From positions 1-41,308 of the forward strand of contig CABXEZ010000010.1 in assembly GCA_902511405.1 (NCBI GenBank): DNA of 41,308 nucleotides. The letters run 5' to 3'. Position 1 is the first letter of the stretch; every line of letters begins with the position of its first letter. The DNA is from an uncultured Alphaproteobacteria bacterium (lineage in GTDB: Bacteria > Pseudomonadota > Alphaproteobacteria > HIMB59 > GCA-002718135). Made by a program: the position numbers and the translations under genes. Below are positions 26,301-35,507 of the stretch, piece by piece. Under the pieces are notes generated by a model that was given only the letters and a program-made list of their open reading frames with translations, had not been told where the DNA came from and ran no database searches.

Positions 26301-27809
26301 ATGTTTAATACAAATAAATATATTGCTATACACTGGTTTAGATTAGTTGATAATTTATTTCCATTTGTATCAGTAGATGGATTAACAATACAATTTGTTT
26401 TTTTTGAAAAAATTTTTAATCAAAATTTTTTAGATAGTGTAAAAATTCTATTAATTAATATATTGAATCATGGACAAAGAACATATTTTCTTGGTTTTTT
26501 TTATGTTTGTTTTTCAATCATATCAATTTTTTATTTATTTAGAAATACAAAAAATATTAAATTTTTAAGAATATTATTCGTTATATTTATATTGTCATTA
26601 GTTTTGATGCATTTTAAATCATTTTATTTTTTTTACCTAATTGATGAAAATTATTATGGTATATTATTTATCTTTATCGGCATTATTCTATCATCATTTT
26701 TTTTAGATAATGTTAATTTAAAATATAAAAATTTAATAACATTAATAATTTTCTTACATGCATTCCAAGTTCTTACATATGCTAGCCTAGGGGTATTCAT
26801 ATTAAAAAATGGGCAAGCAAATAAAATTTTTTCTACAAATTTTTTTAATTACGATGAAAATAACAGACTATATGATTGGATAGATTCTTTTGAACTAAGA
26901 AATAATGAGAAAATTATTTTATCTCCTGAAATTGAAAAAGATCTTAATAGAGAGTATGCAGTTTATAAAAATTATAATTTATTTTCAATTCAAGATCTTT
27001 ACTTAAAAACTAACGTAAGAGTCATGAATGATGCTTTTCTAAAGGGAATTTCTTATGATAAATTGTTAATGTCACGATCAAGTAAAAACGGCAATTTTGA
27101 TTTAAACAAAAAAATTTTTTCCAATAAGGATAACTTGGATATTTTAGGAGCTGATATATTTATAATTAAACAGAAAGAAATTAATGAATATCCATTTATT
27201 ATAAATAACTTAAATTTTTTATCATCGATAGAAATAGATAAAGTAGAAAGGCATAAATTAAATAATAAATTAATAGAAGATAAATTTAATAATTTTTTTA
27301 AATCAAATAAATTGATAATTAATGAAAAATGGTATGCTTTCCGTAATAAAGATAGTCATGGTGACTTATTTTCGATTTCTTATCCATTTAAAGTAGAAGA
27401 TAATGATTTTATTTTCAATAAGAAATGTTTTGATATTTCTTTTTTATGTCAGAAAAATATAAACCTTAAAAATAATAGAATAGATTTCAATTATACATTG
27501 ATAGGCAATGATGGGAATTATAAAGTAAGTTTTAAGAAAACTGAAAAAAAAATAATTATTGTATTTAATAAAATATTTAGAAATCAATGGAAGGCTAAAT
27601 ATGGAAAAAAATATTTAAAAATTATACCTATTAATAACAGCCTTGTAGGCATTGAAATACCTGAAGGGGTAAACGAAATATCAATAATTTATGAAAATAA
27701 ACTAATTAAGTTCTTAACTTTTATTAGTATAATAATGATAATAATATTAATTATTTCGTTGCCATTTTCATATCATTCAATGAATAAGCGTCTGTATAAA
27801 TCAGATTGA
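26301..27809 (+). CDS. YfhO/GT-C-like membrane protein, C-terminal fragment (frameshifted)
   Basis: 502 codons from the first ATG, but the frame is open from 26187 and probably continues the preceding gene. It holds further transmembrane helices, then a large periplasmic domain. The C-terminal segment NQWKAKYGKKYLKIIPINNS..GIEIPEG matches the YfhO pattern of a W-K-A followed by a beta-sandwich motif, and a last hydrophobic helix closes the protein. Such proteins modify teichoic-acid or other glycans by transferring sugars from a lipid carrier. The ATG at 26301 has no evident ribosome site. The 3' end overlaps the convergent FAD oxidase by 37 bp. Confidence 0.75.
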   Translation: MFNTNKYIAIHWFRLVDNLFPFVSVDGLTIQFVFFEKIFNQNFLDSVKILLINILNHGQRTYFLGFFYVCFSIISIFYLFRNTKNIKFLRILFVIFILSLVLMHFKSFYFFYLIDENYYGILFIFIGIILSSFFLDNVNLKYKNLITLIIFLHAFQVLTYASLGVFILKNGQANKIFSTNFFNYDENNRLYDWIDSFELRNNEKIILSPEIEKDLNREYAVYKNYNLFSIQDLYLKTNVRVMNDAFLKGISYDKLLMSRSSKNGNFDLNKKIFSNKDNLDILGADIFIIKQKEINEYPFIINNLNFLSSIEIDKVERHKLNNKLIEDKFNNFFKSNKLIINEKWYAFRNKDSHGDLFSISYPFKVEDNDFIFNKKCFDISFLCQKNINLKNNRIDFNYTLIGNDGNYKVSFKKTEKKIIIVFNKIFRNQWKAKYGKKYLKIIPINNSLVGIEIPEGVNEISIIYENKLIKFLTFISIIMIIILIISLPFSYHSMNKRLYKSD

Positions 27810-29164
27810 AATAATTTATCAGGATCAAATTTATCTTTAAATTCAATAAATTTAAAATAATTTTTGTACATTTTTTTGAAATGTTTTGGTTTGAGTAATT
27901 GATCTTTTGCTAGGTATACTTTTCCATTTTGTTCACAAACTAAACTAAACAATTCATCTGCAAATATTTCAATATCTTTCATATTTCTATTATTTAAATT
28001 TAAATCAATTCCAATACTATAACCATCATCAGAAAAAGATAGAGCGTAATCATCTTTCTTATGTAATTTTAGACCGGCAAGTAAGGATTCAGAATTAAAT
28101 TTTTGAGATAATTTTAATATATCTTTTAAATTATTTATAATATTTTTTTTTGGTAAAACTGGTTGAATTTCTATGAAGCCTTTTGGATTAAATATATTCT
28201 TTATATTTGGAATTTTATTATGCATGAAGTTATATTTAGAAAAAAGTTGTATATTTTCATGTTTTACTCCAAAAAATTTATTATAATTGTAATAAATTTT
28301 ATTTATTATTTTAAAACTTTTTCTATTTACAAATGGTGAAATTATTTCCCATGTTGGATATGATGGAAGAATATTGAAAATTTTTTTAGATTTTTGCAAT
28401 GTTTTATTTAAAATTTTGATATTAGTTTTTCTCTCATTTTCACACCATGTTGCTTGCTTTGTTAAGCCTCTGCCAATATCAATTTTATTAGAAAAGCAAT
28501 CTACCCAAGAAACTGCAAAATCATAATTTGGATTATTTAATTCGTGATATTCAATTATTTCATCTATATTTTTATGAACTACACTTTTATGCTCAACATA
28601 ATTTGAAGTAATTTTTTTTAACTTTAAGGTTATTTCAGTAATAATTCCAAATAATCCTATGCCTGAAACAATATATTTAAATGCTTCATCTGATTTGTTA
28701 ATCTGCACTATTTTTCCATTCGATTGTAATATTTTAAAAAATTCAATATTTTCTCCAAAATTACCATTTCTAAAAGAATCTTTTCCATGAACATTATTTG
28801 ACAGTGCCCCTCCAATACTTACATCTCCACCTCCGGGGCATGACGACAGATACCAATTATCAATCAAGGTCATCTGATAAATACTATTAAATGTTACACC
28901 ACATTGCACTGTAATGTATCCATTTAAATTATCATAATTTATAATTTTATTTAATTTGTAAGTTTTTAAAATAATATTATTTTGGTTTGTAATTAAGTCA
29001 GCATAACTTAAGCCACTTCCACTGCAACAAATATTTAAATTTTTATCTTTTGCTATTTCTATTATATTAATAAGTTCATTTGTATTTTCAGGTTCAGCTA
29101 TAAATGAGCTAACTTTTAATGTATTTGCATAGCCGCTAACTGTTTTTTTATTTATTACTTTCAT
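27773..29164 (-). CDS. DprE1-like FAD-dependent oxidoreductase (second copy)
   Basis: A 463-residue PCMH-fold flavoprotein paralogous to the one at 22885-24300. The FAD segment is CSGSGLSYAD and the substrate-side segment SIGGALSNNVHGKDSFRNGNFG strongly recalls DprE1 (VHGKNHH..GSFG). The residue at the covalent-histidine position is L52, so FAD is probably bound non-covalently. YIVSGIGLFGIITEITL is also family-typical. It is the last gene of a ten-gene minus-strand operon, 10 bp after the zinc dehydrogenase. The substrate may be a sugar or cyclitol alcohol, possibly lipid-linked. Confidence 0.82.
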   Translation of the reverse strand: MKVINKKTVSGYANTLKVSSFIAEPENTNELINIIEIAKDKNLNICCSGSGLSYADLITNQNNIILKTYKLNKIINYDNLNGYITVQCGVTFNSIYQMTLIDNWYLSSCPGGGDVSIGGALSNNVHGKDSFRNGNFGENIEFFKILQSNGKIVQINKSDEAFKYIVSGIGLFGIITEITLKLKKITSNYVEHKSVVHKNIDEIIEYHELNNPNYDFAVSWVDCFSNKIDIGRGLTKQATWCENERKTNIKILNKTLQKSKKIFNILPSYPTWEIISPFVNRKSFKIINKIYYNYNKFFGVKHENIQLFSKYNFMHNKIPNIKNIFNPKGFIEIQPVLPKKNIINNLKDILKLSQKFNSESLLAGLKLHKKDDYALSFSDDGYSIGIDLNLNNRNMKDIEIFADELFSLVCEQNGKVYLAKDQLLKPKHFKKMYKNYFKFIEFKDKFDPDKLFQSDLYRRLFIE

Positions 29165-29174
29165 TTCAAATCTA

Positions 29175-30221
29175 TTAAAATTTGATTATTGGTCTAATTA
29201 TTTTTCTTTTTTGAAAATCTGAGATTGCCTTATTAATTTCATCAAATTTATATTCAGTAGTTAAAAAGTTTGAAATATTAAATTTTATTTTATTTAATAA
29301 TTTATTAATTTTTTTAAAATCTAAGTCAGGTTTTATTCCCCCTCCCCAAGAACCTTCAATTTTTTTACCCTTTATTAATTCAAATGGATCTATCTTAATT
29401 TTTTTGTTATGTTCGGGATGCGAACAAAATAAACATTTTCCTTTTGTGCTCAGAATATTAAATGAATTTTCAATAGATTCAACTTTACCTGAGCAATCTA
29501 AACTTATTTTTACCATCTTATTTTTTGTAATTTTTTTAATTTTATCTACTACTTTTTCTTTTAATGGATTGATTGTATTTTTAATTCCTAACTTTCTTGC
29601 TATTTTAATTTTTTTATCATCAATATCTATTACGATTATATTATTATAATTATTTGCAATTGCAGATATTACTGAAATTAAGCCTATACCTCCAAGTCCA
29701 CTAATAGATAAATATTCTTTCTTTCTAATATTTGTTTCTTTGAAAATCATTCCTGCACCAGTTGGTATTGCACAACCATATAAAACGGCATCCTTAAAAC
29801 TCATTAATTTAGGTTTTTTTACAATTCTATTTTCTGAAACTATTGAATAATTACTAAAAGTCGTAACTTTTCCAGCATTAATAATTCTATTATTCCATTT
29901 ATAATAGATAGGATCTGCATTTAATCCTTTTGACTGTATCCATGTTAAGATTACCCAATCATTTATTTTAATTTTTTTAACTGTCTTGTGTTTTTTAATC
30001 ACTTTACCTACACCTTCATGACCTAGCATATGAGGTAAATAGTTATCTTTCCCTCTTTTGCCATTAATCTCCATTATTTGACTATAACAAATTCCAGCAT
30101 ACTTTAGTTTCACTAATACCTGGCCATATTTTAGTTCTGGTATTTCAATTTTTTTAATAATTTTTAAAGGAGATCCAATATTTTCTAAAATAGCAGCTTT
30201 TAGATATTTTTTTTTATTCAT
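29175..30221 (-). CDS. Zinc-dependent medium-chain alcohol dehydrogenase
   Basis: A 348-residue MDR-family oxidoreductase. The catalytic-zinc side has C in YAGICYSQ and HE in MLGHEGVGKV, and the Rossmann fold carries ISGLGGIGLIS with an acidic IDIDD strand end, favouring NAD. The four structural-zinc cysteines usual in yeast-type ADH are absent. In this operon it may oxidise or reduce an alcohol on a sugar or cyclitol intermediate. Its start overlaps the upstream DegT stop by 4 bp. Confidence 0.88.
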   Translation of the reverse strand: MNKKKYLKAAILENIGSPLKIIKKIEIPELKYGQVLVKLKYAGICYSQIMEINGKRGKDNYLPHMLGHEGVGKVIKKHKTVKKIKINDWVILTWIQSKGLNADPIYYKWNNRIINAGKVTTFSNYSIVSENRIVKKPKLMSFKDAVLYGCAIPTGAGMIFKETNIRKKEYLSISGLGGIGLISVISAIANNYNNIIVIDIDDKKIKIARKLGIKNTINPLKEKVVDKIKKITKNKMVKISLDCSGKVESIENSFNILSTKGKCLFCSHPEHNKKIKIDPFELIKGKKIEGSWGGGIKPDLDFKKINKLLNKIKFNISNFLTTEYKFDEINKAISDFQKRKIIRPIIKF

Positions 30222-31315
30222 GTATTAAAGAAATTTAGAATATTTTTTATAACATAGTTTTGTTGATCCTTAGTTAACTCAGGATAAATTGGAAGACTTA
30301 AAATTCTTTTCGATAATCTTTCTACATTTGGCAATGATCCTCTCTTAAAATTAAGATTTTTAGCAACCGGTTGAAGATGAAGAGGTATTGGATAATGAAT
30401 TTTAGTTTCTATATTTTTTTCTGTTAAATATTTCATTAATTTGTCCCTATATTTAGTCTTAATGATATAACGATGATAAACACTAAATTTATTTCTCTCA
30501 ATATAAGGCACATCTACAAATTTTGATAATTTTTTATTATAAGTTTTCGCGATACGCACAAAATTATTATTTAGATTATTTAATTTTTTTAATTTTATAT
30601 TACCTATAGCCGCTTGTATATTATCTAAACGTGAATTGTATCCCCATAGAACAGCTGAATCTCTATTAATTAAACCATGATTTCTTATTTTTTTTACATA
30701 TTCATAAACATTTTTTTTATTAGTGGTTAGCATTCCTCCATCACCATGTACGTGAAGATTTTTCAATGGATGCAAGCTAAAACAGCCAGTTATTCCAAAA
30801 GAACCAGCTTTCTTGTTATTATATTCTGCGCCTATTGCTTGAGCTGCATCTTCAATTATCTTTATTTTATAATGTTTAGCAATTTCTAATAATTTTTCAA
30901 TTTCACATATTTTTCCAGTTAAATGAACGGGTATAATAGCTTTAGTTTTCTTATTTATTAATTTTTTGACATGTTCTACACTAATATTTAAGTCATCATT
31001 AACGTCTGAAAATATTATTTTTGCACCAACGTTTGCTACAGACCACGCTGTTGCAATAAAGGAATTGCCTGGTATTATTACTTCATCTCCATATCCAATA
31101 TTTTGAGATAATAAACTAAAAGTTAAAGCGTCTGAACCACTGTTAAGACCAAGAGCATATTTTGTATTACAAAATTGAGCAAAATTTTTTTCAAAAATTT
31201 CTAACTCTTCACCCAAAACATAATTTCCATTTTTTGAGATTGCATCAAACTTATTTAAAATTTTTTTTCTAAACCTTATGTACTGAAGACCTAAATTAAT
31301 AAATGGCACATGCAT
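30218..31315 (-). CDS. DegT/DnrJ/EryC1 sugar aminotransferase (tandem copy 2)
   Basis: A 365-residue PLP enzyme that probably aminates a keto-sugar or keto-cyclitol. The aldimine lysine is in CFSLHPLKNLHVHGDGG, the pyridine-contact Asp in IIEDAAQAIGAEY, and the C-terminal IHYPIPLHLQP is family-typical. It is clearly paralogous to the gene immediately upstream on the same strand, sharing the FSLHPLKNL and HYPIP.HLQP.AK motifs throughout. It is separated from that copy by only 2 bp. Confidence 0.92.
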   Translation of the reverse strand: MHVPFINLGLQYIRFRKKILNKFDAISKNGNYVLGEELEIFEKNFAQFCNTKYALGLNSGSDALTFSLLSQNIGYGDEVIIPGNSFIATAWSVANVGAKIIFSDVNDDLNISVEHVKKLINKKTKAIIPVHLTGKICEIEKLLEIAKHYKIKIIEDAAQAIGAEYNNKKAGSFGITGCFSLHPLKNLHVHGDGGMLTTNKKNVYEYVKKIRNHGLINRDSAVLWGYNSRLDNIQAAIGNIKLKKLNNLNNNFVRIAKTYNKKLSKFVDVPYIERNKFSVYHRYIIKTKYRDKLMKYLTEKNIETKIHYPIPLHLQPVAKNLNFKRGSLPNVERLSKRILSLPIYPELTKDQQNYVIKNILNFFNT

Positions 31316-31317
31316 GA

Positions 31318-32466
31318 TTATTTATAAAAATCTAAAATTTTTTTTGATACAAATTTAATTTGTTTATCAGTTATAAATTCATGAACTGGAAGTGAAATTA
31401 TTTTTTTAGAAGTTTCTTCAGTAATTTTTAAATTATTCTTATTAAGTTTCAATTTTTTTGCAGCAGGTTGAAGGTGCATAGGGATGGGATAGTGAACTTT
31501 TGCATCAATCCCATTTTTTTGAAGATATTTTAATAGTAAATCTCGTTTATTAGCTTTAATTGAATAAATATGAAATACATGTCTAGTATTATGATATCTG
31601 GTAGGTATTTCAATATCTTTTAATTGTGATAGGTATTGATCATATTTTTTTGCATTTTTTATTCTGTTTTTAGTTATTTTATCAATTTTTTTTATTAATT
31701 GATTAGCTACTATTGCTTGAATGGTATCTAGTCTAGAGTTTCCAGAGAATTCGTGACATATATCTCTACTGATTAGCCCATGATTTCTACTTAAAGATAG
31801 TTTTCTTTTAATATTTTCTTTATTTGTGATTACAAAACCACCATCTCCCCATACATTTAAATTTTTTAAAGGATGCAAACTAAAGCAAGCTGCATCCGAA
31901 TAATATCCAGCTTTTTTGTGGTCTCTTTCTGCTAAAATTGCATGACATGCATCTTCTACAATGTATAAATTATGTTTCTTTGCTAAAGTATTTATTTTTT
32001 TCATATCACAAATTAATCCAGACCAATGAACTGGCACTATAGCCTTAGTTTTTTTAGTAATAGATTTTTCAATTAATGAAATATCAATGTTGAGATCTTG
32101 CTTTATATCAACAAAGACTGGAGTTGCTCCAGTCATTGCAATTGCCCCTATAGTTCCGTAAAAAGTAAAAGAAGGAGTTATAACTTCATCTCCAATTCCT
32201 ATGCCGAGTGCCTTTAAACTTAAAGTTATAGCGTCTGTACCACTGCCAACTCCAATTGCATACTTTGAGTCAGTAATCTTCTTTATGTTATCTTCAAACC
32301 TATCTACTTCTGCTCCTAAAGTATAGTCAGTATTATGATTCAATTTTTGGATTTTTTTCATAATTTCTGAATTATCAGAGAATTGTTCTTTTAAATAATT
32401 ATGATTTATTTTAAAAACTGATGTATCTTTGTATTGATTTGGAAGAAAATTAAATTTTTTTTTCAT
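31318..32466 (-). CDS. DegT/DnrJ/EryC1 sugar aminotransferase (tandem copy 1)
   Basis: A 382-residue PLP aminotransferase with the lysine in CFSLHPLKNLNVWGDGG, the Asp in IVEDACHAILAE, and VHYPIPMHLQPAAK near the C-terminus. Compared with the downstream paralogue it has an N-terminal extension of about 20 residues (FNLPNQYKDTSVF-like start: KKKFNFLPNQYKD) and CHAILAERD in place of AQAIGAEYN near the active site. That suggests the two act on different positions or substrates. It starts directly after the SDR gene at 32467. Confidence 0.92.
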   Translation of the reverse strand: MKKKFNFLPNQYKDTSVFKINHNYLKEQFSDNSEIMKKIQKLNHNTDYTLGAEVDRFEDNIKKITDSKYAIGVGSGTDAITLSLKALGIGIGDEVITPSFTFYGTIGAIAMTGATPVFVDIKQDLNIDISLIEKSITKKTKAIVPVHWSGLICDMKKINTLAKKHNLYIVEDACHAILAERDHKKAGYYSDAACFSLHPLKNLNVWGDGGFVITNKENIKRKLSLSRNHGLISRDICHEFSGNSRLDTIQAIVANQLIKKIDKITKNRIKNAKKYDQYLSQLKDIEIPTRYHNTRHVFHIYSIKANKRDLLLKYLQKNGIDAKVHYPIPMHLQPAAKKLKLNKNNLKITEETSKKIISLPVHEFITDKQIKFVSKKILDFYK

Positions 32467-33468
32467 TTAAATTATATGTTTATATTCAGTTGAGTCTTTT
32501 TTAATATTTTCCCAGTTTTCATTAATCCATTTTAAAGTATAATCAATGCCTGTATCTAAACTTATTTCATCATTCCAATTTAATTTTTTTCTTAAATTAT
32601 TAGAATTCAAGTTATAAATAGAGTCTTGACCATAATTTTCTTTTATAAGAATTGTTAAGTCATCAAAATCTTTATTCATTTTTCTACATATTATTTTTAC
32701 CAAATTTTTAATGGAAAGCAGTTTATTTCTACTAGAGATATGGTATGTTTCTCCTAACTTTCCATTTTGAATAATTTTATATAAAGAGCAACATACATCT
32801 AAAATATGTATAAAGTCTCTTTTTGAATTACCTAAACCATGTAATGTAATTTTCTTATTTTTTTTTAAATTTATAATTGTTTTAGGTATTATTCGATATA
32901 ATTGTTGATATTCGCCATAAACGTTTGAGGATCTTGTAAAGATAACTGGAAAATTATATTTTTTAAACATTGTTTTTAAATGCAAATCCCCTGAAAGTTT
33001 TGAAGCAGCATAAGGTGTGCTAGGATTGTAAGAATTATTTTCAATAATTTTTTTTTCAGATGAACCATAAACTTCAGGAGTTGATATTGCTAAATATTTT
33101 TTTATAAATTTAAATTCATAAATTTTACTAGTTAAATTTACAACACTCATACTGTTTGTCTCATACCAATTTCTTGGATATCTCCAACTATTTCTTACTT
33201 CACCTTGTGCGATAAAGTTTACTATTACCTCTGGTTTAAAATTTTTAATTAAAGATATAATTTTATTTAAATCTTTATTAATATCAGCTATCTGAAATTG
33301 AAAATTTGAAAATTTATTTTTATTTAAAGAATATCTTAACATATATTTTTTATCTGTATTTGATCGACTAACACCTAAAACTTGTTTATTTTTATTTAGA
33401 CAATATTCAACAAAGTTTGATCCTGAAAATGAATTACATCCTAAAACCAGTATTTTTTTAAAATGCAT
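32467..33468 (-). CDS. Nucleotide-sugar 4,6-dehydratase-like SDR
   Basis: A 333-residue extended SDR enzyme. It has the cofactor motif GCNSFSGSN, the active-site segment STPEVYGSS (Thr and Glu of the dehydratase triad region), YAASK for YxxxK, TRSSNVYGEYQ and RDFIHILDV. These fit dTDP-glucose- or GDP-mannose-type 4,6-dehydratases; the TPE variant does not fix the nucleotide. It would generate a 4-keto-6-deoxy intermediate for one of the downstream aminotransferases. It overlaps the E1 beta gene by one base (TAATG) and abuts the next gene. Confidence 0.85.
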   Translation of the reverse strand: MHFKKILVLGCNSFSGSNFVEYCLNKNKQVLGVSRSNTDKKYMLRYSLNKNKFSNFQFQIADINKDLNKIISLIKNFKPEVIVNFIAQGEVRNSWRYPRNWYETNSMSVVNLTSKIYEFKFIKKYLAISTPEVYGSSEKKIIENNSYNPSTPYAASKLSGDLHLKTMFKKYNFPVIFTRSSNVYGEYQQLYRIIPKTIINLKKNKKITLHGLGNSKRDFIHILDVCCSLYKIIQNGKLGETYHISSRNKLLSIKNLVKIICRKMNKDFDDLTILIKENYGQDSIYNLNSNNLRKKLNWNDEISLDTGIDYTLKWINENWENIKKDSTEYKHII

Positions 33469-34523
33469 TAAAATGGTCCTTTAAACTTTTTATGAGGAAT
33501 ATCATGTTTATGACTCAAATTTTTTTCATAGGGTATAGTTTGTTTGATATTCATTATATTTAAAATTTCATTGATGATATCCTTAGACTCAGGATAAAGA
33601 TCTTTTGTCATTCCAAAACTTGTAGGTATAGGTATATTTGGCAGTCCTATTATTTTCGGAGGTGATAGTAAGTGCTTAAAAACATTTTCACAACATTTTG
33701 CAACAATCTCAGATGATATTGAATAACTTTTATTGGATGTATCTAAAACTAATAACTTTTTTGTTTTTTTTATTGAATTGAAAATAATATTATAATCAAT
33801 TGGTGAAACAGTTCTTAAATCAATTATTTCACAGTGAATATTGTATTTTTTTAAAAACTTTGCTGCATTAATTGCTTCTATTGTCATATATGACATTGAA
33901 ACAATTGTTATATGGCTTCCATTTAAAATTTTTTTAGGTTTACCTATTGGAATTAAATATTTTTTACTTGGAACTTTTCCTTCTAAGGAATGAAGCCATC
34001 TATGTTCAATAAAAATTACTGGATTTTTATCAAAAATACTTGAGATTAACAAACCTTTTGCATCATACGCAGATGATGGCATAACAACTTTTAGTCCGGG
34101 TATGTGTGCAAAAAGTGATTGCAGACTTTGTGAGTGAGTTGGCCCCTGACCCCAGCCTCTTCCAACAATTAATCTAATAGTAATTGAAACATTGTCTTTG
34201 CCTCCAAACATATAATGCCATTTAGCAGCACCATTGATTATTTGATCCATTGCTAAAAGAATAAAATCTAACCTCTGGTGGGTAATGACAACTTTAAATT
34301 TATCTAAACTCATTCCAATTCCAATACCAGTCATTGCATTTTCAGAAGTTGGCATATCAAAAACTCTATTACTACCAAACTTCTTTAATAAATTTTTTGT
34401 AGTACCAAAAATATTTTTTGGATCATTTATTCCTAAGCCCATGCATATAACTTTTTTATCAATCTTCATTGATGTGTGTAATGCATCATTTATAGCATCA
34501 GAATAAGTTATTGTTTTTTGCAT
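33468..34523 (-). CDS. ThDP-dependent E1 component, beta subunit (transketolase C-terminal type)
   Basis: A 351-residue beta subunit of a two-chain alpha-keto-acid dehydrogenase E1-like enzyme. The SENAMTGIGIGMSL segment carries the glutamate that activates the ThDP aminopyrimidine, GRGWGQGPTHSQ is the usual potassium/active-site loop, and the transketolase C-terminal domain follows near residue 190. It pairs with the alpha subunit gene 8 bp upstream. No E2 or E3 gene is present, so a decarboxylase or carboligase on an unusual substrate is more likely than a full dehydrogenase complex. Confidence 0.88.
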   Translation of the reverse strand: MQKTITYSDAINDALHTSMKIDKKVICMGLGINDPKNIFGTTKNLLKKFGSNRVFDMPTSENAMTGIGIGMSLDKFKVVITHQRLDFILLAMDQIINGAAKWHYMFGGKDNVSITIRLIVGRGWGQGPTHSQSLQSLFAHIPGLKVVMPSSAYDAKGLLISSIFDKNPVIFIEHRWLHSLEGKVPSKKYLIPIGKPKKILNGSHITIVSMSYMTIEAINAAKFLKKYNIHCEIIDLRTVSPIDYNIIFNSIKKTKKLLVLDTSNKSYSISSEIVAKCCENVFKHLLSPPKIIGLPNIPIPTSFGMTKDLYPESKDIINEILNIMNIKQTIPYEKNLSHKHDIPHKKFKGPF

Positions 34524-34531
34524 AATAATTT

Positions 34532-35497
34532 TTAATCAGCAAATATATTTTTAAAAGCGTTTCTAGGTGAGGGAAACATTGATTTTTCTGCATACTTAAA
34601 TGCACTTTTAACATTACTATAAATTTTTTTTTCAATATTTAAAATTTCTTCCTTTGTAACTATTTTATTTTTTAACAAAAATTTTTCAAAAACTTTTATT
34701 GGATCTTTATTTCTCCATTTATTTATTTCACTTCTTTTTCTATATCTAAGATTATCATCATTGTTTGGTCCACAATGCTCTCTGTATCTGTATGTCATAA
34801 ATTCTATCAAAACAGGTTTATTAGTTCTTCTAACCTTTGCTGCGTACTTTTTTGTTATTTTGTAAATTTCATGGACGTTAATTTCATCAACTTTTATACT
34901 TTCAACTCCCATTGATGATGATATATTTTTTAATGATCTTTTCTTTGGCTGTCTTTCATTTAAAGACGAGTACACTGAATAAAGGTTGTTTTCACAAATA
35001 AATAAAATTGGCAAATTTTTTAATGCAGCAAAATTTAATGACTCATAAAATACTCCTTGTTCGGTTGCCGCTTCACCAAAAAAAATAGTAGAAATTTTTT
35101 TGTTTTTTTTAAGTTTTGCTGCAACTCCTAAACCTACACCTACTGGAATCGAATTTCCAACAATTGCAGTGCTACCCATAAAGTTTACATTTTTATCTAT
35201 TAAATGCATTGATCCACCGTATCCATTACTACAACCAGTTTCCTTACCATATATCTCAGCTATCATCTTTTTAATGTTCCCACCTTTTGCTAAATAGTGT
35301 CCATGCGATCTGTGAGTACTAACCACATAATCATTATTGTTTATTGCCAAACAAACACCAGCTGATATTGCTTCTTGTCCAATACTTAGATGTGTTGGGC
35401 ATCGCATTTTATTCTCAAAGTATTTATTTGATATTTCTTCCTCTACCATCCTAATAAGTTTGATTTTTTCTAAAAGATTTTTTTGAATATTTTTCAT
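34532..35497 (-). CDS. ThDP-dependent E1 component, alpha subunit
   Basis: A 321-residue E1 alpha subunit that should bind thiamine diphosphate and Mg. HRSHGHYLAKGG (residues 62-73) and GYGGSMHL match the family. The ThDP-Mg motif, usually GDG...NN, reads GEAATEQG at 141-148 and ENN at 169-171, so the metal-ligand Asp is Glu and the second Gly is Ala. The usual phosphorylation-loop serines of host PDH are replaced by RQPKKRS. It is expressed with the beta subunit inside the ten-gene glycan operon. Confidence 0.88.
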   Translation of the reverse strand: MKNIQKNLLEKIKLIRMVEEEISNKYFENKMRCPTHLSIGQEAISAGVCLAINNNDYVVSTHRSHGHYLAKGGNIKKMIAEIYGKETGCSNGYGGSMHLIDKNVNFMGSTAIVGNSIPVGVGLGVAAKLKKNKKISTIFFGEAATEQGVFYESLNFAALKNLPILFICENNLYSVYSSLNERQPKKRSLKNISSSMGVESIKVDEINVHEIYKITKKYAAKVRRTNKPVLIEFMTYRYREHCGPNNDDNLRYRKRSEINKWRNKDPIKVFEKFLLKNKIVTKEEILNIEKKIYSNVKSAFKYAEKSMFPSPRNAFKNIFAD

Positions 35498-35507
35498 TTA
35501 AAAATTT

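Noticed and set aside
26301-27809. An independent second membrane-protein gene starting at ATG 26301
   Set aside because: The frame is open before the ATG, there is no clear ribosome site, and the sequence continues the membrane domain of the preceding frame; a frameshifted single gene explains it better.
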